A stretch of 64,000 bases of DNA from Candidatus Zixiibacteriota bacterium (GTDB lineage: Bacteria; Zixibacteria; MSB-5A5; GN15; JACZUZ01). The stretch lies in assembly GCA_024280775.1 (NCBI GenBank), contig JAJRPM010000010.1, positions 1 through 64,000 of the forward strand. Reading direction: 5' to 3'. A program made the position numbers and the translations under genes. Numbering within the stretch: the first letter of the stretch is position 1; each line of letters starts with the position of its first letter. Shown in pieces: positions 1 through 8,711 of this stretch. The notes below the pieces were generated by a model, which saw nothing but the letters and a program-made list of their open reading frames with translations, made no database searches and was not told the DNA's origin.

Positions 1-564
1 ATAGGAATTCAAGAACTGAATTATTGGATGGATGAATCTTTGCTTCACTCCCGATAATGGAAACACACTGATAAGCTTGACGCCGTGGTAACCGTTTGAA
101 TCTTCCTTCTGCAGTTTAGCATAGCGCCCTGCCGCATTCGGGTCGCTGTTTGATCCTCTATAGATTTCGAGATTCTTTTCATCAAGATTTATGACATACG
201 CCCATCTACAGTAGAAACTGTCGGCTAAGAACACACTCGCATCAATCATGTGCTCCAAGTTTTTGTGATACAGATGAAGACTCCCTTGTGTATTTCGCAA
301 GAGACAATACCACCTGTCGAAAACGCAATCTGATACATCAAGATCTGCGTAGAACATGTAGCGCCCCACCAACTCTCTTTCCGCGATATCATCCTTGTTT
401 ACCAGTTTGATTCGTTCGGCGGCCACTCGCATTTCCTCGTAATCAAACTGACTTACATAGTTCAAAATCCTCGCGCCAAGCATATCGGGATAGCTATCGA
501 CATGATTATACGTTACTTTGTCTTCGCCATTGATGCGGTAGCCATAAACTCCGCGAGTTACCAT
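1..564 (-). CDS. Hypothetical protein, 3' end cut by window edge (paralogue of next gene)
   Basis: The open frame starts at the ATG at 564 and reads without a stop to position 1, giving 188 residues; only a few C-terminal residues should be missing, judging by the 194-residue neighbour. The N-terminus reads MVTRGVYGYR, then DKVTYNH and DSYPDMLGARI. The same blocks occur in the same order in the gene at 700-1284, as do WCLLRNTQ-type, HMIDxxxFLADS and AYxINLDxxNxExYRG motifs. No signal peptide or membrane segment is visible, so it is probably cytoplasmic. I do not recognise a function. The two genes are clearly a tandem duplication that has diverged throughout its length. Confidence 0.8.
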   Translation of the reverse strand, partial: MVTRGVYGYRINGEDKVTYNHVDSYPDMLGARILNYVSQFDYEEMRVAAERIKLVNKDDIAERELVGRYMFYADLDVSDCVFDRWYCLLRNTQGSLHLYHKNLEHMIDASVFLADSFYCRWAYVINLDEKNLEIYRGSNSDPNAAGRYAKLQKEDSNGYHGVKLISVFPLSGVKQRFIHPIIQFLNSY

Positions 565-699
565 CAGCGAAAATGGAAAACAAAAGTTATAGATATTGGC
601 TACCAGAACAGGGACAACTAGCAGGATAACTCGACAAGGTGCAGGTCATGAACTTAAGCCCCGGACATATCTTCTGACCAATATGTCGAACCCGGTGAA

Positions 700-1284
700 C
701 TACTGATTCTCCTTTGCGATGTAGTCATTCAATAAACTGGTGATTAGTGGAATAGGCTCTTCCACGAGATGTGGCAACGAAATCTGGCTAATGAGCTTTA
801 CACCATAATAACCACCGGACCTGTCAATTTGTAAGCCAGCGTAGCGACCGGATTCCTTTGGGTCCTTGTTGAATCCTCTGTAAACTTCAATGTTCTCGCT
901 ATCAAGGTTTATGATATACGCCCATTCACAGAATAGACTATCTGCCAAAAACTCCTGCGAATCTATCATATGTTCTAAATCTTTATGATACGGGGAGAGA
1001 TCACTCTGTGTATTTCTTAGCAGGCAATACCAGCTATCATATCTACCATCAGCAACTTTGAGATTAGCATATGACTTGTATCGCTCGATCAACTCTTTCT
1101 CGACAGTTTCGTTTCCATTCACCAGAACAATAGTCCGAGCTACGTCGCTCATCCTTTCTAACCCCATTCGGCAGGCATAACTGATGATTCTTTCCCCAAG
1201 TACGTTGGGGTAGCTATCGTAGTGATTATACGTTATCTTGTCTGTGCCATCAATCCGGTAGCCATAAGCGCCTCGTGTTCCCAT
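700..1284 (-). CDS. Hypothetical protein, tandem paralogue
   Basis: A 194-residue protein beginning MGTRGAYGYR, with DKITYNH, DSYPNVLGERI, CLLRNTQSD, HMIDSQEFLADS and AYIINLDSENIEVYRG. The TRG-x-YG and YNH-x-DSYP blocks recall uncharacterised bacterial and phage proteins that begin with this signature; I know no assigned function. It has neither signal peptide nor membrane segment. The adjacent gene at 1-564 is a paralogue in the same orientation, 135 bp downstream, so this is a local duplication. No other recognisable partner gene lies nearby. Confidence 0.8.
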   Translation of the reverse strand: MGTRGAYGYRIDGTDKITYNHYDSYPNVLGERIISYACRMGLERMSDVARTIVLVNGNETVEKELIERYKSYANLKVADGRYDSWYCLLRNTQSDLSPYHKDLEHMIDSQEFLADSLFCEWAYIINLDSENIEVYRGFNKDPKESGRYAGLQIDRSGGYYGVKLISQISLPHLVEEPIPLITSLLNDYIAKENQ

Positions 1285-1559
1285 CCAAGATTAATGACAG
1301 ATGCCATAATAAACATTGGCTGTGTTTACCGGCCTAATGAGCATGCACATCAATTCCGAGGAATATCAAGAAGAATTGTTTGGATTTGTGCCCAATCTGT
1401 GCCCATCAAGGTACAAAAGTTACAGTATCACACTAAACTAAACCGAACTAGGTGGGATGCCTAACGTATTACGTTGCTTGACGTTGAGCCGTAAGTCGCT
1501 CAACTGTCATTGGTTACGAAAATCAATCAAAAAGACCGCAGGGCTCCTGACCTACCGGA

Positions 1560-4457
1560 CTAATGCGATGTTTGATACCACACAATCTGCCTAGCGCCGA
1601 TGTCTTCGAAGGTCAATTGTTTCAGGGCGCCTGTTTCTGTGTTCACGGTAAAGATGTCACCGCCGAGCGCCATGTTTGCATAGGCAATCTCCTTGTCATT
1701 GGGTGAGACGGCAATATCCCAGGCGCTGGCTCTGCTCATCACAATGTGAACACTGTTGTCTTCGAATGAGTAATATCTGATTGAGCCCTGCGGCACATAA
1801 TTCACTTCACCTGTGAGCGCATAATAGCCGAAGGCGTTGGCGGTGTGAAACATTGTCGGCGCATAGACAGCTCCGGCATTCGATATAATCTCATGACTGG
1901 CGCCTCCACTGGCAGGGAACACCTGAACGGAACTGGCATAACTGTTTAGAACCGCCACGACACGAGCGCCGTCACTCGTCCAGAATAAATGATGAAGCCC
2001 ACTGCCAGATAAGCTGGCGATTGCATGCTGATTTGTTCCATCAGCGTTGCACACCGAGATGTTTCCTGTGCCCTCGCCGCCGCTAAAGAATGCAATACGT
2101 GAGCCGTCTGGAGAGCTGACCGGCTGGAACACATCCACATTCAGCGGGTAATCCGGATTTGGTGAATTGGGGCTATATGGTGTCGGTCCAAGTCCTGTCC
2201 GGACGCCCGAGGACGCATCTTCGGAAAACAACGTTGAGGGGGTGTGCAGACGTGTTGGTTCATAGCCGCTGAAAAGAACGGTGTGCGCCTCATCCTGGAC
2301 CCACATCTGTTTGTGCGATGACTGCAAACTGTTGAATATATCCTTCAAGTCTCTTCCAATTCTCATGAGTGTCCCTGCCGAGTTAACTATGTATGACTGT
2401 GGTGAATAGGGAGTGGGATAAGAATACGGGTCGCTGAAATACCTCCCGCCAAGAGCCAGAAACAATCCATCAGGTGAGGGTTGAAGAAAATTGACTGTGT
2501 GAACATTCTCCGCTTGACTAGCCAGAGAAGTCAGTTGCATCAGATTCGAGCCATCCGGATTCATTTTCCAGAGGCTGACACTTCCGCCTTTGTCGCAGAT
2601 GAACGCCAGTACACTGTTTTGCTCGGCATAGGCCTTCACGAGTGTGTCCACCTGCGTATCGTAATCGCCTATCGCGCTTATATGCACCGTTACAGAATCG
2701 GCGGTTGAATCGATGTCGATACGACTGCCGAAGTGGCCGCTGGCGTCGGTGAAGCCGTAAGGTGTTTCTGCGGTGCCGTCGGTAACCGTGAGTGTGATTT
2801 CAATATCCGGACTCCACTCAATACTTCCCGAGCCGGTAACATAACCGGCGTTGAGTCCCAGCTGATTCGCACCTCCCGGTGTCATTGTTGACGCAAAATC
2901 TATTTCCAGCGCCAGCTTTGGCGCCACCCAGACTGAAATAGTTCGTGAAATGGTCATGTCCATGCCAAACGCTCCACCAGTGTAGGTGAAACCGGGTGGC
3001 AGTGACAGAACCAGCGCTCCGGCGCCTGTGGCGGGCATAACGTAGACGCGTCCTTCACCATAGTTGACACTGTCGGCCTGCCAGTTCGGGCTGGAGGTCA
3101 TGCCGGTGACAATTGAAGGAGTGAGTGACTGACACTTGACCAGTTGCGGGTCATTAACATACGCTTCCCATTTCATCGGTGGTGTAAGCGTTGCGACATT
3201 GATGTCGAGATGTAATTCGGGATGTAGTGTCGAATATGCCGCAAAGGTTGATTGCATTATTCCCAAAAAGAAATCCACTGTGTTCTTTAGAACATCTCTA
3301 AACGATTCCACAGGTGTTGAAGAGCCAGTAAGGCCAATGGCCGTCATGGTGAGTCCGACCAAATCGTAAGCCGTAAGCGGCGCCGGGAGATTCGAAGTAA
3401 GAATATAGACAGTAGCTTCGGTTGTGTCACCGGGACTAATTGTATTGTTGGCAAATGCAACTGACATTGAGTCAATAGTTGCTGGCAACGCTCCAACGAC
3501 AATCTTGTTGACGACTACATCAATAAGAGTCAACACCGCGCTTACTATCGCTACATAAGGCACAGTAGTACCGCTGATGCCAATAACGCCCGCCGCCAGA
3601 CCGACTGTCTCGGCAAAGGTCTGACCGGTTTCGTTGATGACAGTCTCGCCAAACATTTTTACAATGACATAGAATTGCATTCTGCGCGCGAGGTCCTGAT
3701 CGGTGAGGGTCGTGGGAATCACTGTCGGTGATGCGCTACGTTGCAAACTCAGTGGATTTACAACAGATGTGGTCGCTAATGAAGATGAAGTCGCCTGCAA
3801 TTCGGCGGCCATGTTCATGAACTCCTCGATGATACCATTGGCGTCTAAAACTGCAGTGACATAGGCCAGAGAAGAGTCTGCGTTGATCTGATTGGCTCCG
3901 GAAGCAAGCGAGGAGGGGTCAGCTGAGTTTATCAGTGAGTCAAGCGCCTTGAGGATGGCCTGCGTGTATTGCTCTTCGATTCCGGGAGTTGAGTTAAAAG
4001 CGCTGAGGACTGTATCGAGTGTCGCTGAGATAGTTGTCAGCGAGGAAGTTAGGTCTGCGAGAGAGTGTGTCGGGGCTGGCAGGGCTTCGACTGTTATTGC
4101 GCCTTTGGCTTCACCGAGTGTCATTCCGTTTTCAGATAAAACCAGATCGAGCTTCGCTGTTGGAACGACTACAACTCCTGAATCATCCAAAAACAACGGA
4201 ATCGAGACCAATACCTGGCCTGAATCACTAATGATAACCGGAGCGGACTGTCCGCCGATTGTGGCGCTGAGTGTGTCGGTGGTAGCGTCAAGTCCGGTGA
4301 GTCCGGAGACTTTCAGCGCAGTTCCCGGAACGCCGGAGGTGGGTGTAACTGTGAGAGTGGCGGTTTCTTCGACGATCGTCGGGTTGGAGCATCTTAGCAG
4401 GAGGGAGCCGGCTAGTACAGTTGCTACTAGTAGGATTGTGTAGTTGAGTTTTGTCAT
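1560..4457 (-). CDS. Large lipoprotein with IPT/TIG-like N-terminus and C-terminal TolB-type beta-propeller
   Basis: I chose the ATG at 4457, giving 965 residues, because a hydrophobic signal peptide begins directly there and ends in LLLRC (Cys23); the ATG at 4493 would add 12 charged residues before it. Arg at the -1 position of the lipobox is unusual. Residues about 30-105 read like an IPT/TIG fold (TLTVTPTSGVPGTALKVSG). The middle is rich in Ala, Ser, Thr and Val. The last roughly 330 residues hold WD40-like/PD40 repeats (SSPDGSRIAF, NADGTNQ, WTSDGARVV, VSPNDKEIAY, TGALKQLT), as in TolB-type propellers. It is probably exposed at the outer membrane; ligand unknown. Confidence 0.75.
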   Translation of the reverse strand: MTKLNYTILLVATVLAGSLLLRCSNPTIVEETATLTVTPTSGVPGTALKVSGLTGLDATTDTLSATIGGQSAPVIISDSGQVLVSIPLFLDDSGVVVVPTAKLDLVLSENGMTLGEAKGAITVEALPAPTHSLADLTSSLTTISATLDTVLSAFNSTPGIEEQYTQAILKALDSLINSADPSSLASGANQINADSSLAYVTAVLDANGIIEEFMNMAAELQATSSSLATTSVVNPLSLQRSASPTVIPTTLTDQDLARRMQFYVIVKMFGETVINETGQTFAETVGLAAGVIGISGTTVPYVAIVSAVLTLIDVVVNKIVVGALPATIDSMSVAFANNTISPGDTTEATVYILTSNLPAPLTAYDLVGLTMTAIGLTGSSTPVESFRDVLKNTVDFFLGIMQSTFAAYSTLHPELHLDINVATLTPPMKWEAYVNDPQLVKCQSLTPSIVTGMTSSPNWQADSVNYGEGRVYVMPATGAGALVLSLPPGFTYTGGAFGMDMTISRTISVWVAPKLALEIDFASTMTPGGANQLGLNAGYVTGSGSIEWSPDIEITLTVTDGTAETPYGFTDASGHFGSRIDIDSTADSVTVHISAIGDYDTQVDTLVKAYAEQNSVLAFICDKGGSVSLWKMNPDGSNLMQLTSLASQAENVHTVNFLQPSPDGLFLALGGRYFSDPYSYPTPYSPQSYIVNSAGTLMRIGRDLKDIFNSLQSSHKQMWVQDEAHTVLFSGYEPTRLHTPSTLFSEDASSGVRTGLGPTPYSPNSPNPDYPLNVDVFQPVSSPDGSRIAFFSGGEGTGNISVCNADGTNQHAIASLSGSGLHHLFWTSDGARVVAVLNSYASSVQVFPASGGASHEIISNAGAVYAPTMFHTANAFGYYALTGEVNYVPQGSIRYYSFEDNSVHIVMSRASAWDIAVSPNDKEIAYANMALGGDIFTVNTETGALKQLTFEDIGARQIVWYQTSH

Positions 4458-4493
4458 GAGGGGGGCTTTCGTTTCTCTTTTCCGCTGTCTCAT

Positions 4494-4899
4494 AGAGTGA
4501 TTTTATCGCCTTGTTACAGGTAAAGTAGATAAGTATATGGTCAGCAAGTCAAGTATCTCATATCTTTTCCAAGATAATGAGAATATAAGATACGTCAAGT
4601 GGAAAATGGGGATTGTAAGTGGAAGGCTATGTGCCGCAATAGGCTATATTGTGGTCTCTGTTTTGGTGGTAATCCGGCGAACGCCTGAGCTACGCATCTG
4701 GTATGCAGTAAAGAGATTATTTGAGGTGAGTAGATACCATCTTGTTTTCAAGACGAGCGCTTCAATTGTAACGTTTGATTTTTGCAAACATGGCCCGGTG
4801 GCCCGTCCGCTTTGCGGCGGGTTTCTAGTATATTCGCGAACCCCTAAGTAGCGTGAGAACCCTGAGGTTTGACCGATTCACTTGAAACCTGCCGCAGAG
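4494..4899. other. Non-coding stretch left of the IS element
   Basis: I see no convincing gene here. An imperfect hairpin (TCTCAT-A-TCTT paired with AAGAT-A-ATGAGA) lies near 4555-4581. A GC-rich hairpin (CCGC-TTT-GCGG) lies near 4817-4827, and a dispersed repeat copy ends at the insertion sequence. A 104-codon open frame at 4537-4851 crosses these structures and has no recognisable protein features. Confidence 0.5.
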
Positions 4900-4903
4900 G
4901 GGC
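4878..4903. repeat. Dispersed palindromic repeat, copy 1 (interrupted by IS)
   Basis: The 26 nt here match 10517-10542 with one mismatch. The core is a hairpin whose left arm is CCTGCCGC with loop AGA. The right arm is cut off after GGGGC, where the insertion sequence begins. Confidence 0.65.
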
Positions 4904-5994
4904 TTGTTGATTAACCGCCTTTTCGAGCAAAGGCAATTGTAAGTATTCCGTCTGACAGGTGTGATTGTGAGAACTTCATTGCTTTCTTCAGATTGCTCCT
5001 AAATGCGCGAAATACCCTCAGACCGCAGGGCCGCATAACGGCGACGCTTACGAGCAGCAACCTCATCACCTATATACTGCAAACGTTTACCGGCAAGACA
5101 CACAAAGACATCATTTGCTTCGTCAAATACAAACTCCTCAACTGTGAAACGACCTTCTCTACTCAGAGTGTTTTGCGGTGGTGAAACCAGCCTCATACCA
5201 CGCTCTTCAAGTAATGCGCAATTCTTACCACTACCATATGCTCCATCAGCGCATAGAGCCTCAGGAACAAAACCTAAACGATCAATCACATCATCAAGTA
5301 TCAGTGACATGTCACTATCGTCAGGAGCGTTTGCTGGTTTAACAGTAACACCGACAATGACTCGCTTTTTACCATCGGCAATTGTGTCCTGTTTGTAACC
5401 CGGCTTCTTGGAGCCACCGGGAAAGCGACCAAAACGAGCATCCTTATCTGAGCTGTTGGACTTGTTCACTTTTTTTATGTCCAAATCTGCGCGGATAGTG
5501 GTAGCGTCTAGGTGTAACACTTTGCCACCCAACAAACCGCTCTTCTGACATTGCGCCACACTACGATTGAAGAGTTGATCGAATACATCGTCGCCCATTC
5601 GGTCAAGCGCACGAGAGAGCGTTGAATGATCCGGTAGCTCTTCATCCAGTCGATAGCCGATAAACCAGCGATAGGCCAGATTAACCTGAACTTCACGCAT
5701 TAGTTTACGCACCGAAGGAATATTCTCCAGCGCCTGAAGTGTAAACAGGCGCATTACAACTTCCGGATCAATCGACGGACGACCATTGTTCGGGCAATAC
5801 TTCTCGCTAAGAGCTTCACGAACAAAACTCAAATCCAAAACTCGGTCGATCTTACGCAGATGATGATCCTTGGGGACAAGCTGCTCCAAAGGAGGCAGAA
5901 GAGTCAACCCATTATCCAATCTATCTCGTTTGCCTTGCATAAATTAGAATAATTGACAACAATGAAAAAAATAAAGGACTTTATCAACAAGCCC
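4900..5994 (-). mobile_element. IS1182-like insertion sequence, internally deleted
   Basis: A perfect 12-bp terminal inverted repeat, GGGCTTGTTGAT, reads inward at 4900-4911 and, on the other strand, at 5983-5994. The element is about 1.1 kb, shorter than typical IS1182-family members (roughly 1.3-1.9 kb), because the transposase gene has lost a segment before its 3' end. I found no clear target-site duplication. The left end lies within the right arm of a palindromic repeat, consistent with the hairpin or palindrome targets reported for some IS1182-family elements (established for the family; inferred here). Confidence 0.7.
4999..5940 (-). pseudogene. IS1182-family transposase, truncated by internal deletion and frameshift
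   Basis: The 313-residue frame begins like a full IS1182 transposase. An N-terminal DUF772-type domain (residues about 10-120, SIDPEVVMRLFTLQ, then LPDHSTLSR) is followed by the DDE core with LDATTIRAD (first Asp) and ADGAYGSGKN (second Asp). The frame stops after RRRYAALRSEG, before the third catalytic residue. The usual C-terminus (NLKKAMKF) can be read just downstream in another frame, ending at a TAA inside the terminal repeat (4911-4913). About 100 or more residues including the catalytic Glu are therefore gone, and the element should not transpose by itself. Confidence 0.75.
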
Positions 5995-6249
5995 TGAAAG
6001 GTGGGCCCCCTGCCTAACTATAACACACCGCAAGCGGTGCGGCGCCAAGCGCAAGTATGAGATTGGTGAAATTGAAGTAGGTGAGTGGTTGGGTTGTCAA
6101 GTCCCTGAGAAGGGGACTTGACCTACTATGTTGTTTGGAGTTGCTTGGTGTGGCAGGGTGAAGCGGGGTTGGTTGTGCTGGTGGAGCGGGTTGTGAAGAA
6201 TAGCGATGATCGTTGAGACTGCGTGAATCAGTTCGTGCTGGGGAGAAAT

Positions 6250-6324
6250 TGGAGGCGGCTCCCGGACTCGAACCGGGGAATGGGAGTTTTGCAGACTCCT
6301 GCCTTACCACTTGGCTAAGCCGCC
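6250..6324 (-). tRNA. tRNA-Cys (GCA)
   Basis: On the minus strand the cloverleaf begins GGCGGCT and closes with AGCCGCC, discriminator U and an encoded CCA. The anticodon loop is CTGCAAA, giving anticodon GCA. The T-arm is CCCGG-TTCGAGT-CCGGG. Confidence 0.95.
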
Positions 6325-6395
6325 TGAATAATTGCCGCCTAACCGATATATCGGCAATCGAGGAGGTAAGCAGTCAAACTTATTAAAATAAAAAA

Positions 6396-6468
6396 AGCGG
6401 GAGACGAGACTCGAACTCGCGACAGCCACCTTGGCAAGGTGGCGCTCTACCAACTGAGCTACTCCCGC
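6396..6468 (-). tRNA. tRNA-Gly (GCC)
   Basis: The minus strand folds with acceptor GCGGGAG/CTCCCGC and D-arm GCTCAGTTGGTAGAGC. The anticodon stem CCACC/GGTGG carries loop TTGCCAA (anticodon GCC), and the T-loop is TTCGAGT. CCA is not encoded; a run of U follows directly. It lies 71 bp upstream of tRNA-Cys on the same strand, so they are probably co-transcribed. Confidence 0.95.
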
Positions 6469-6680
6469 GCTACCTGAGCGACATAATACATAGAAATCCG
6501 ACTTTGTCAACAACTCCGCTATAACTTCTTTGCCACTATGTGATTAAGAGGGTGATAATCAGGCCCGAAAGCGCGAGGGAGCTGGAAAATGGACTCAATG
6601 TGGCGAATTCTCGTATTCTTTGGCATTGTTAGAGATTTGGATATTGACTCGGGGAGTTGTGAGATAGATAATGTAGGCCT

Positions 6681-8222
6681 ATGAAGAGAAACTTAAGAAA
6701 CTGTGGCGCCTATTGTGGGCTTGGCTATTTGGCTCTAGCTCTGATAGCGGGCTTTCTGATTCCATGTGTTGCAAGCGCGCAGAATCCAAAAGCGGCGCTG
6801 GCTCCGATAATATTTGAGAAGCCTAATAGCTCCAGATTTGAGGTGGTGTGGTTCCATCCGGATTTTCATAGTCGGGTTGTGGGCAATTTAGAGCAAACGA
6901 GCCAGTTTGCTTCTCCGTTTGAGGTGAATCGAGAGGGGATTGTCTCTTCACGAGTTTCTCTGGCGGCGCCGTTTGCAGTGTATCGGGTTGCGGCTTATTT
7001 GGATACGGTTGATATAAGTTCGGCTTTGCCGGGGGATGAGAATACCCCGCTTGATCTTCAGCTTACTGTTGACCGTGAGAGTCTAACTTTACATCCGACA
7101 GATATAGAGTTTTCTGCGGCATCGGGTGGTGGTCCTGAGGGGTTGGTTACGGTTTTTCCGGCTTTGTCTTTTGCCAATGGTGATTCTTTGTATGCCGGTT
7201 TGCAATGGCGTGCGGGCACTCCGTCGGCTCCGATGTTGGGAGGCTCTTCGAAATTGGGAAGTCTTGCCTCACAGGAATATGTGTTTCGTCAGGGAGCGGT
7301 TAATCACTGGAGTGTTGCGAGCCAGTTTAGTGGTATTGAGATTGAGGCTTTGGGGTGGCGGCCTGATACTTTGTTGGGTGAAGGAAGCGCTTCGTTTGCA
7401 CGTTCGGTGGCTCGGCCTCATTTTGTCGTTTGGTATGCTCCTGATTCTATTAGCTCGATTGATGTTGCGACTTCCAGCGCGATTGTTACCTCTGATACGC
7501 TTTCATGGGAGACGGCGCTTGGTAACGGTGGGTTTGTGACTATTGTTGCGGAGGATGATGCAGGGAAACTTTCTGATACGCTTAGAGCACGAGTGCCTAC
7601 TGGTTCATTCAAGAAGATTACTCTTAGCGCTCCTGAAATAGTTTTTGACCGGCGCAACCCCGAGACTCTAACCCAGAGTATTCTTGTGACAAATGAGGGG
7701 CACGGTCCAGTTAATATTGTATTGAGAACAGATGACTCGCGAGTCGAATTCAGCGACACTACACTGGTCATTGGTGGTTTTGGGCGTTTTGAAGTAGTCA
7801 CTATTGAGATGACTGAGCCTCCACGCGGGGCATTTCCTGAGTTACATTCGCTTTACATTTTTAACGATAGCGGCTGGTTGCCACTCAAGGTGGATTTGCG
7901 AGCGATTGGGGATATTCGAACTTCGGTGGATGATGATTCGCCAAAACCTCTGTCTTTTGAGCTATCTGAAGTGTATCCGAATCCAAATTTTGGCTTCGCA
8001 CAATTACGGATTGTTAGTCCCCGGAGCAAGACTTACAAGATTGACATCTATAATGTTCTGGGGCAATTATTGCAGAGTGAAGAGCGAGCGATTCTTGGTG
8101 AGACGACTATCCCGATAACTCTCACTCCTAGCGCCGAGCTTCCTCTGGCGGCGGGGGTGTATTTTGTACGAGTCTCCAGCGGCTCTGAGTCAACTATGCG
8201 CAAGATGGTGTTTGTGAAGTAA
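6681..8222 (+). CDS. Secreted protein with type IX-like C-terminal sorting domain
   Basis: A 513-residue protein with a Sec signal peptide (hydrophobic stretch LALALIAGFLIPCVASA, cleavage near residue 34). The centre is predicted beta-rich and does not match a family I know. The last about 85 residues have the features of the Por secretion-system C-terminal domain: VYPNPNFG at its start, then YKIDIYNVLGQLL, GVYFVRVSSG and a final KMVFVK. In Bacteroidetes and related FCB phyla this tail directs export by the type IX system and attachment to the surface. No type IX machinery gene lies in the window. Confidence 0.75.
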   Translation: MKRNLRNCGAYCGLGYLALALIAGFLIPCVASAQNPKAALAPIIFEKPNSSRFEVVWFHPDFHSRVVGNLEQTSQFASPFEVNREGIVSSRVSLAAPFAVYRVAAYLDTVDISSALPGDENTPLDLQLTVDRESLTLHPTDIEFSAASGGGPEGLVTVFPALSFANGDSLYAGLQWRAGTPSAPMLGGSSKLGSLASQEYVFRQGAVNHWSVASQFSGIEIEALGWRPDTLLGEGSASFARSVARPHFVVWYAPDSISSIDVATSSAIVTSDTLSWETALGNGGFVTIVAEDDAGKLSDTLRARVPTGSFKKITLSAPEIVFDRRNPETLTQSILVTNEGHGPVNIVLRTDDSRVEFSDTTLVIGGFGRFEVVTIEMTEPPRGAFPELHSLYIFNDSGWLPLKVDLRAIGDIRTSVDDDSPKPLSFELSEVYPNPNFGFAQLRIVSPRSKTYKIDIYNVLGQLLQSEERAILGETTIPITLTPSAELPLAAGVYFVRVSSGSESTMRKMVFVK

Positions 8223-8711
8223 TGTAGTCTGCTTGTCCATCTACATCCCCCAATATTCCACATGTATTGTTAAAGCTATTGATTTCTGGAGGGTTGTTCC
8301 GTAACATTAAGCATAATGGATATTTATTGTCCATTATGCGATTGAGTGAAAAAAGAGGGGTCATCTCCGAATCGGGTAGAGGGGGCTAGGAAACTACCCA
8401 GGGACAGCAGAGAATCACCCTCCGAATGTTTTTTGGGCCGCTGGTTCCCTATTCGTATAGGTAGGTTGCGGCGATTCAGTGGGCAGGGGGCTACCTGCGG
8501 TTTTGAAATTGCTTTATGAATCACACTGTGCTATCACGCCAATAGGCGCGTAAAAGCGCAATTCTAATTATCTACAAAGAATTTTTACAGGGTTGAAAAA
8601 GTTTAGCCCCTTGCTATTGTAATAATGGCGAATGTTTACGCATTTGTCAATAGAAGAATTTCTGACCGATAAGTCTGCTACTGCCTTTTGGTAGCCCAAG
8701 TCCGGCCTGTT
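8223..8711. other. Convergent intergenic region with inverted repeats
   Basis: This region separates the 3' ends of two convergent genes and holds no convincing coding sequence. A perfect 10-bp inverted repeat (GCATAATGGA 8311-8320, TCCATTATGC 8330-8339) with a 9-nt loop could act as a bidirectional transcription barrier, though no U-run follows it. Several further inverted repeats follow (see the RNA candidate at 8346-8515). Confidence 0.5.
8346..8515 (-). ncRNA. Possible structured RNA, partly resembling the c-di-AMP (ydaO) riboswitch
   Basis: Read on the minus strand, elements occur in this order: TCGCCGCAACC, a CCTAT-ACGA-ATAGG hairpin, GGGAACCA, GGGTGATTC, a GGGTAG/CTACCC hairpin, then CCCGATTCGGAGATGACC and a U6 run. 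The 5' half follows the remembered ydaO consensus order (CGCCGAACC, hairpin, GGGGGACCCA, GGGGUGAAUC). The 3' half is only loosely similar, and the closing helix is not apparent. No minus-strand gene follows, so it may be a relic or a chance resemblance. Confidence 0.25.

Noticed and set aside
1222-1464. 80-codon plus-strand frame overlapping the paralogue gene
   Set aside because: It runs antisense across the start of a well supported gene and has no family resemblance or ribosome binding site.
4537-4851. 104-codon frame left of the insertion sequence
   Set aside because: It covers hairpins and repeat DNA, its composition is not protein-like, and it has no plausible ribosome binding site.
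6014-6513. Two minus-strand frames of 98 and 69 codons
   Set aside because: They read through the tRNA-Cys and tRNA-Gly genes and are artefacts of those sequences.
8324-8524. 66-codon minus-strand frame
   Set aside because: It coincides with the inverted repeats of the intergenic region; the structure, not a protein, explains it better.
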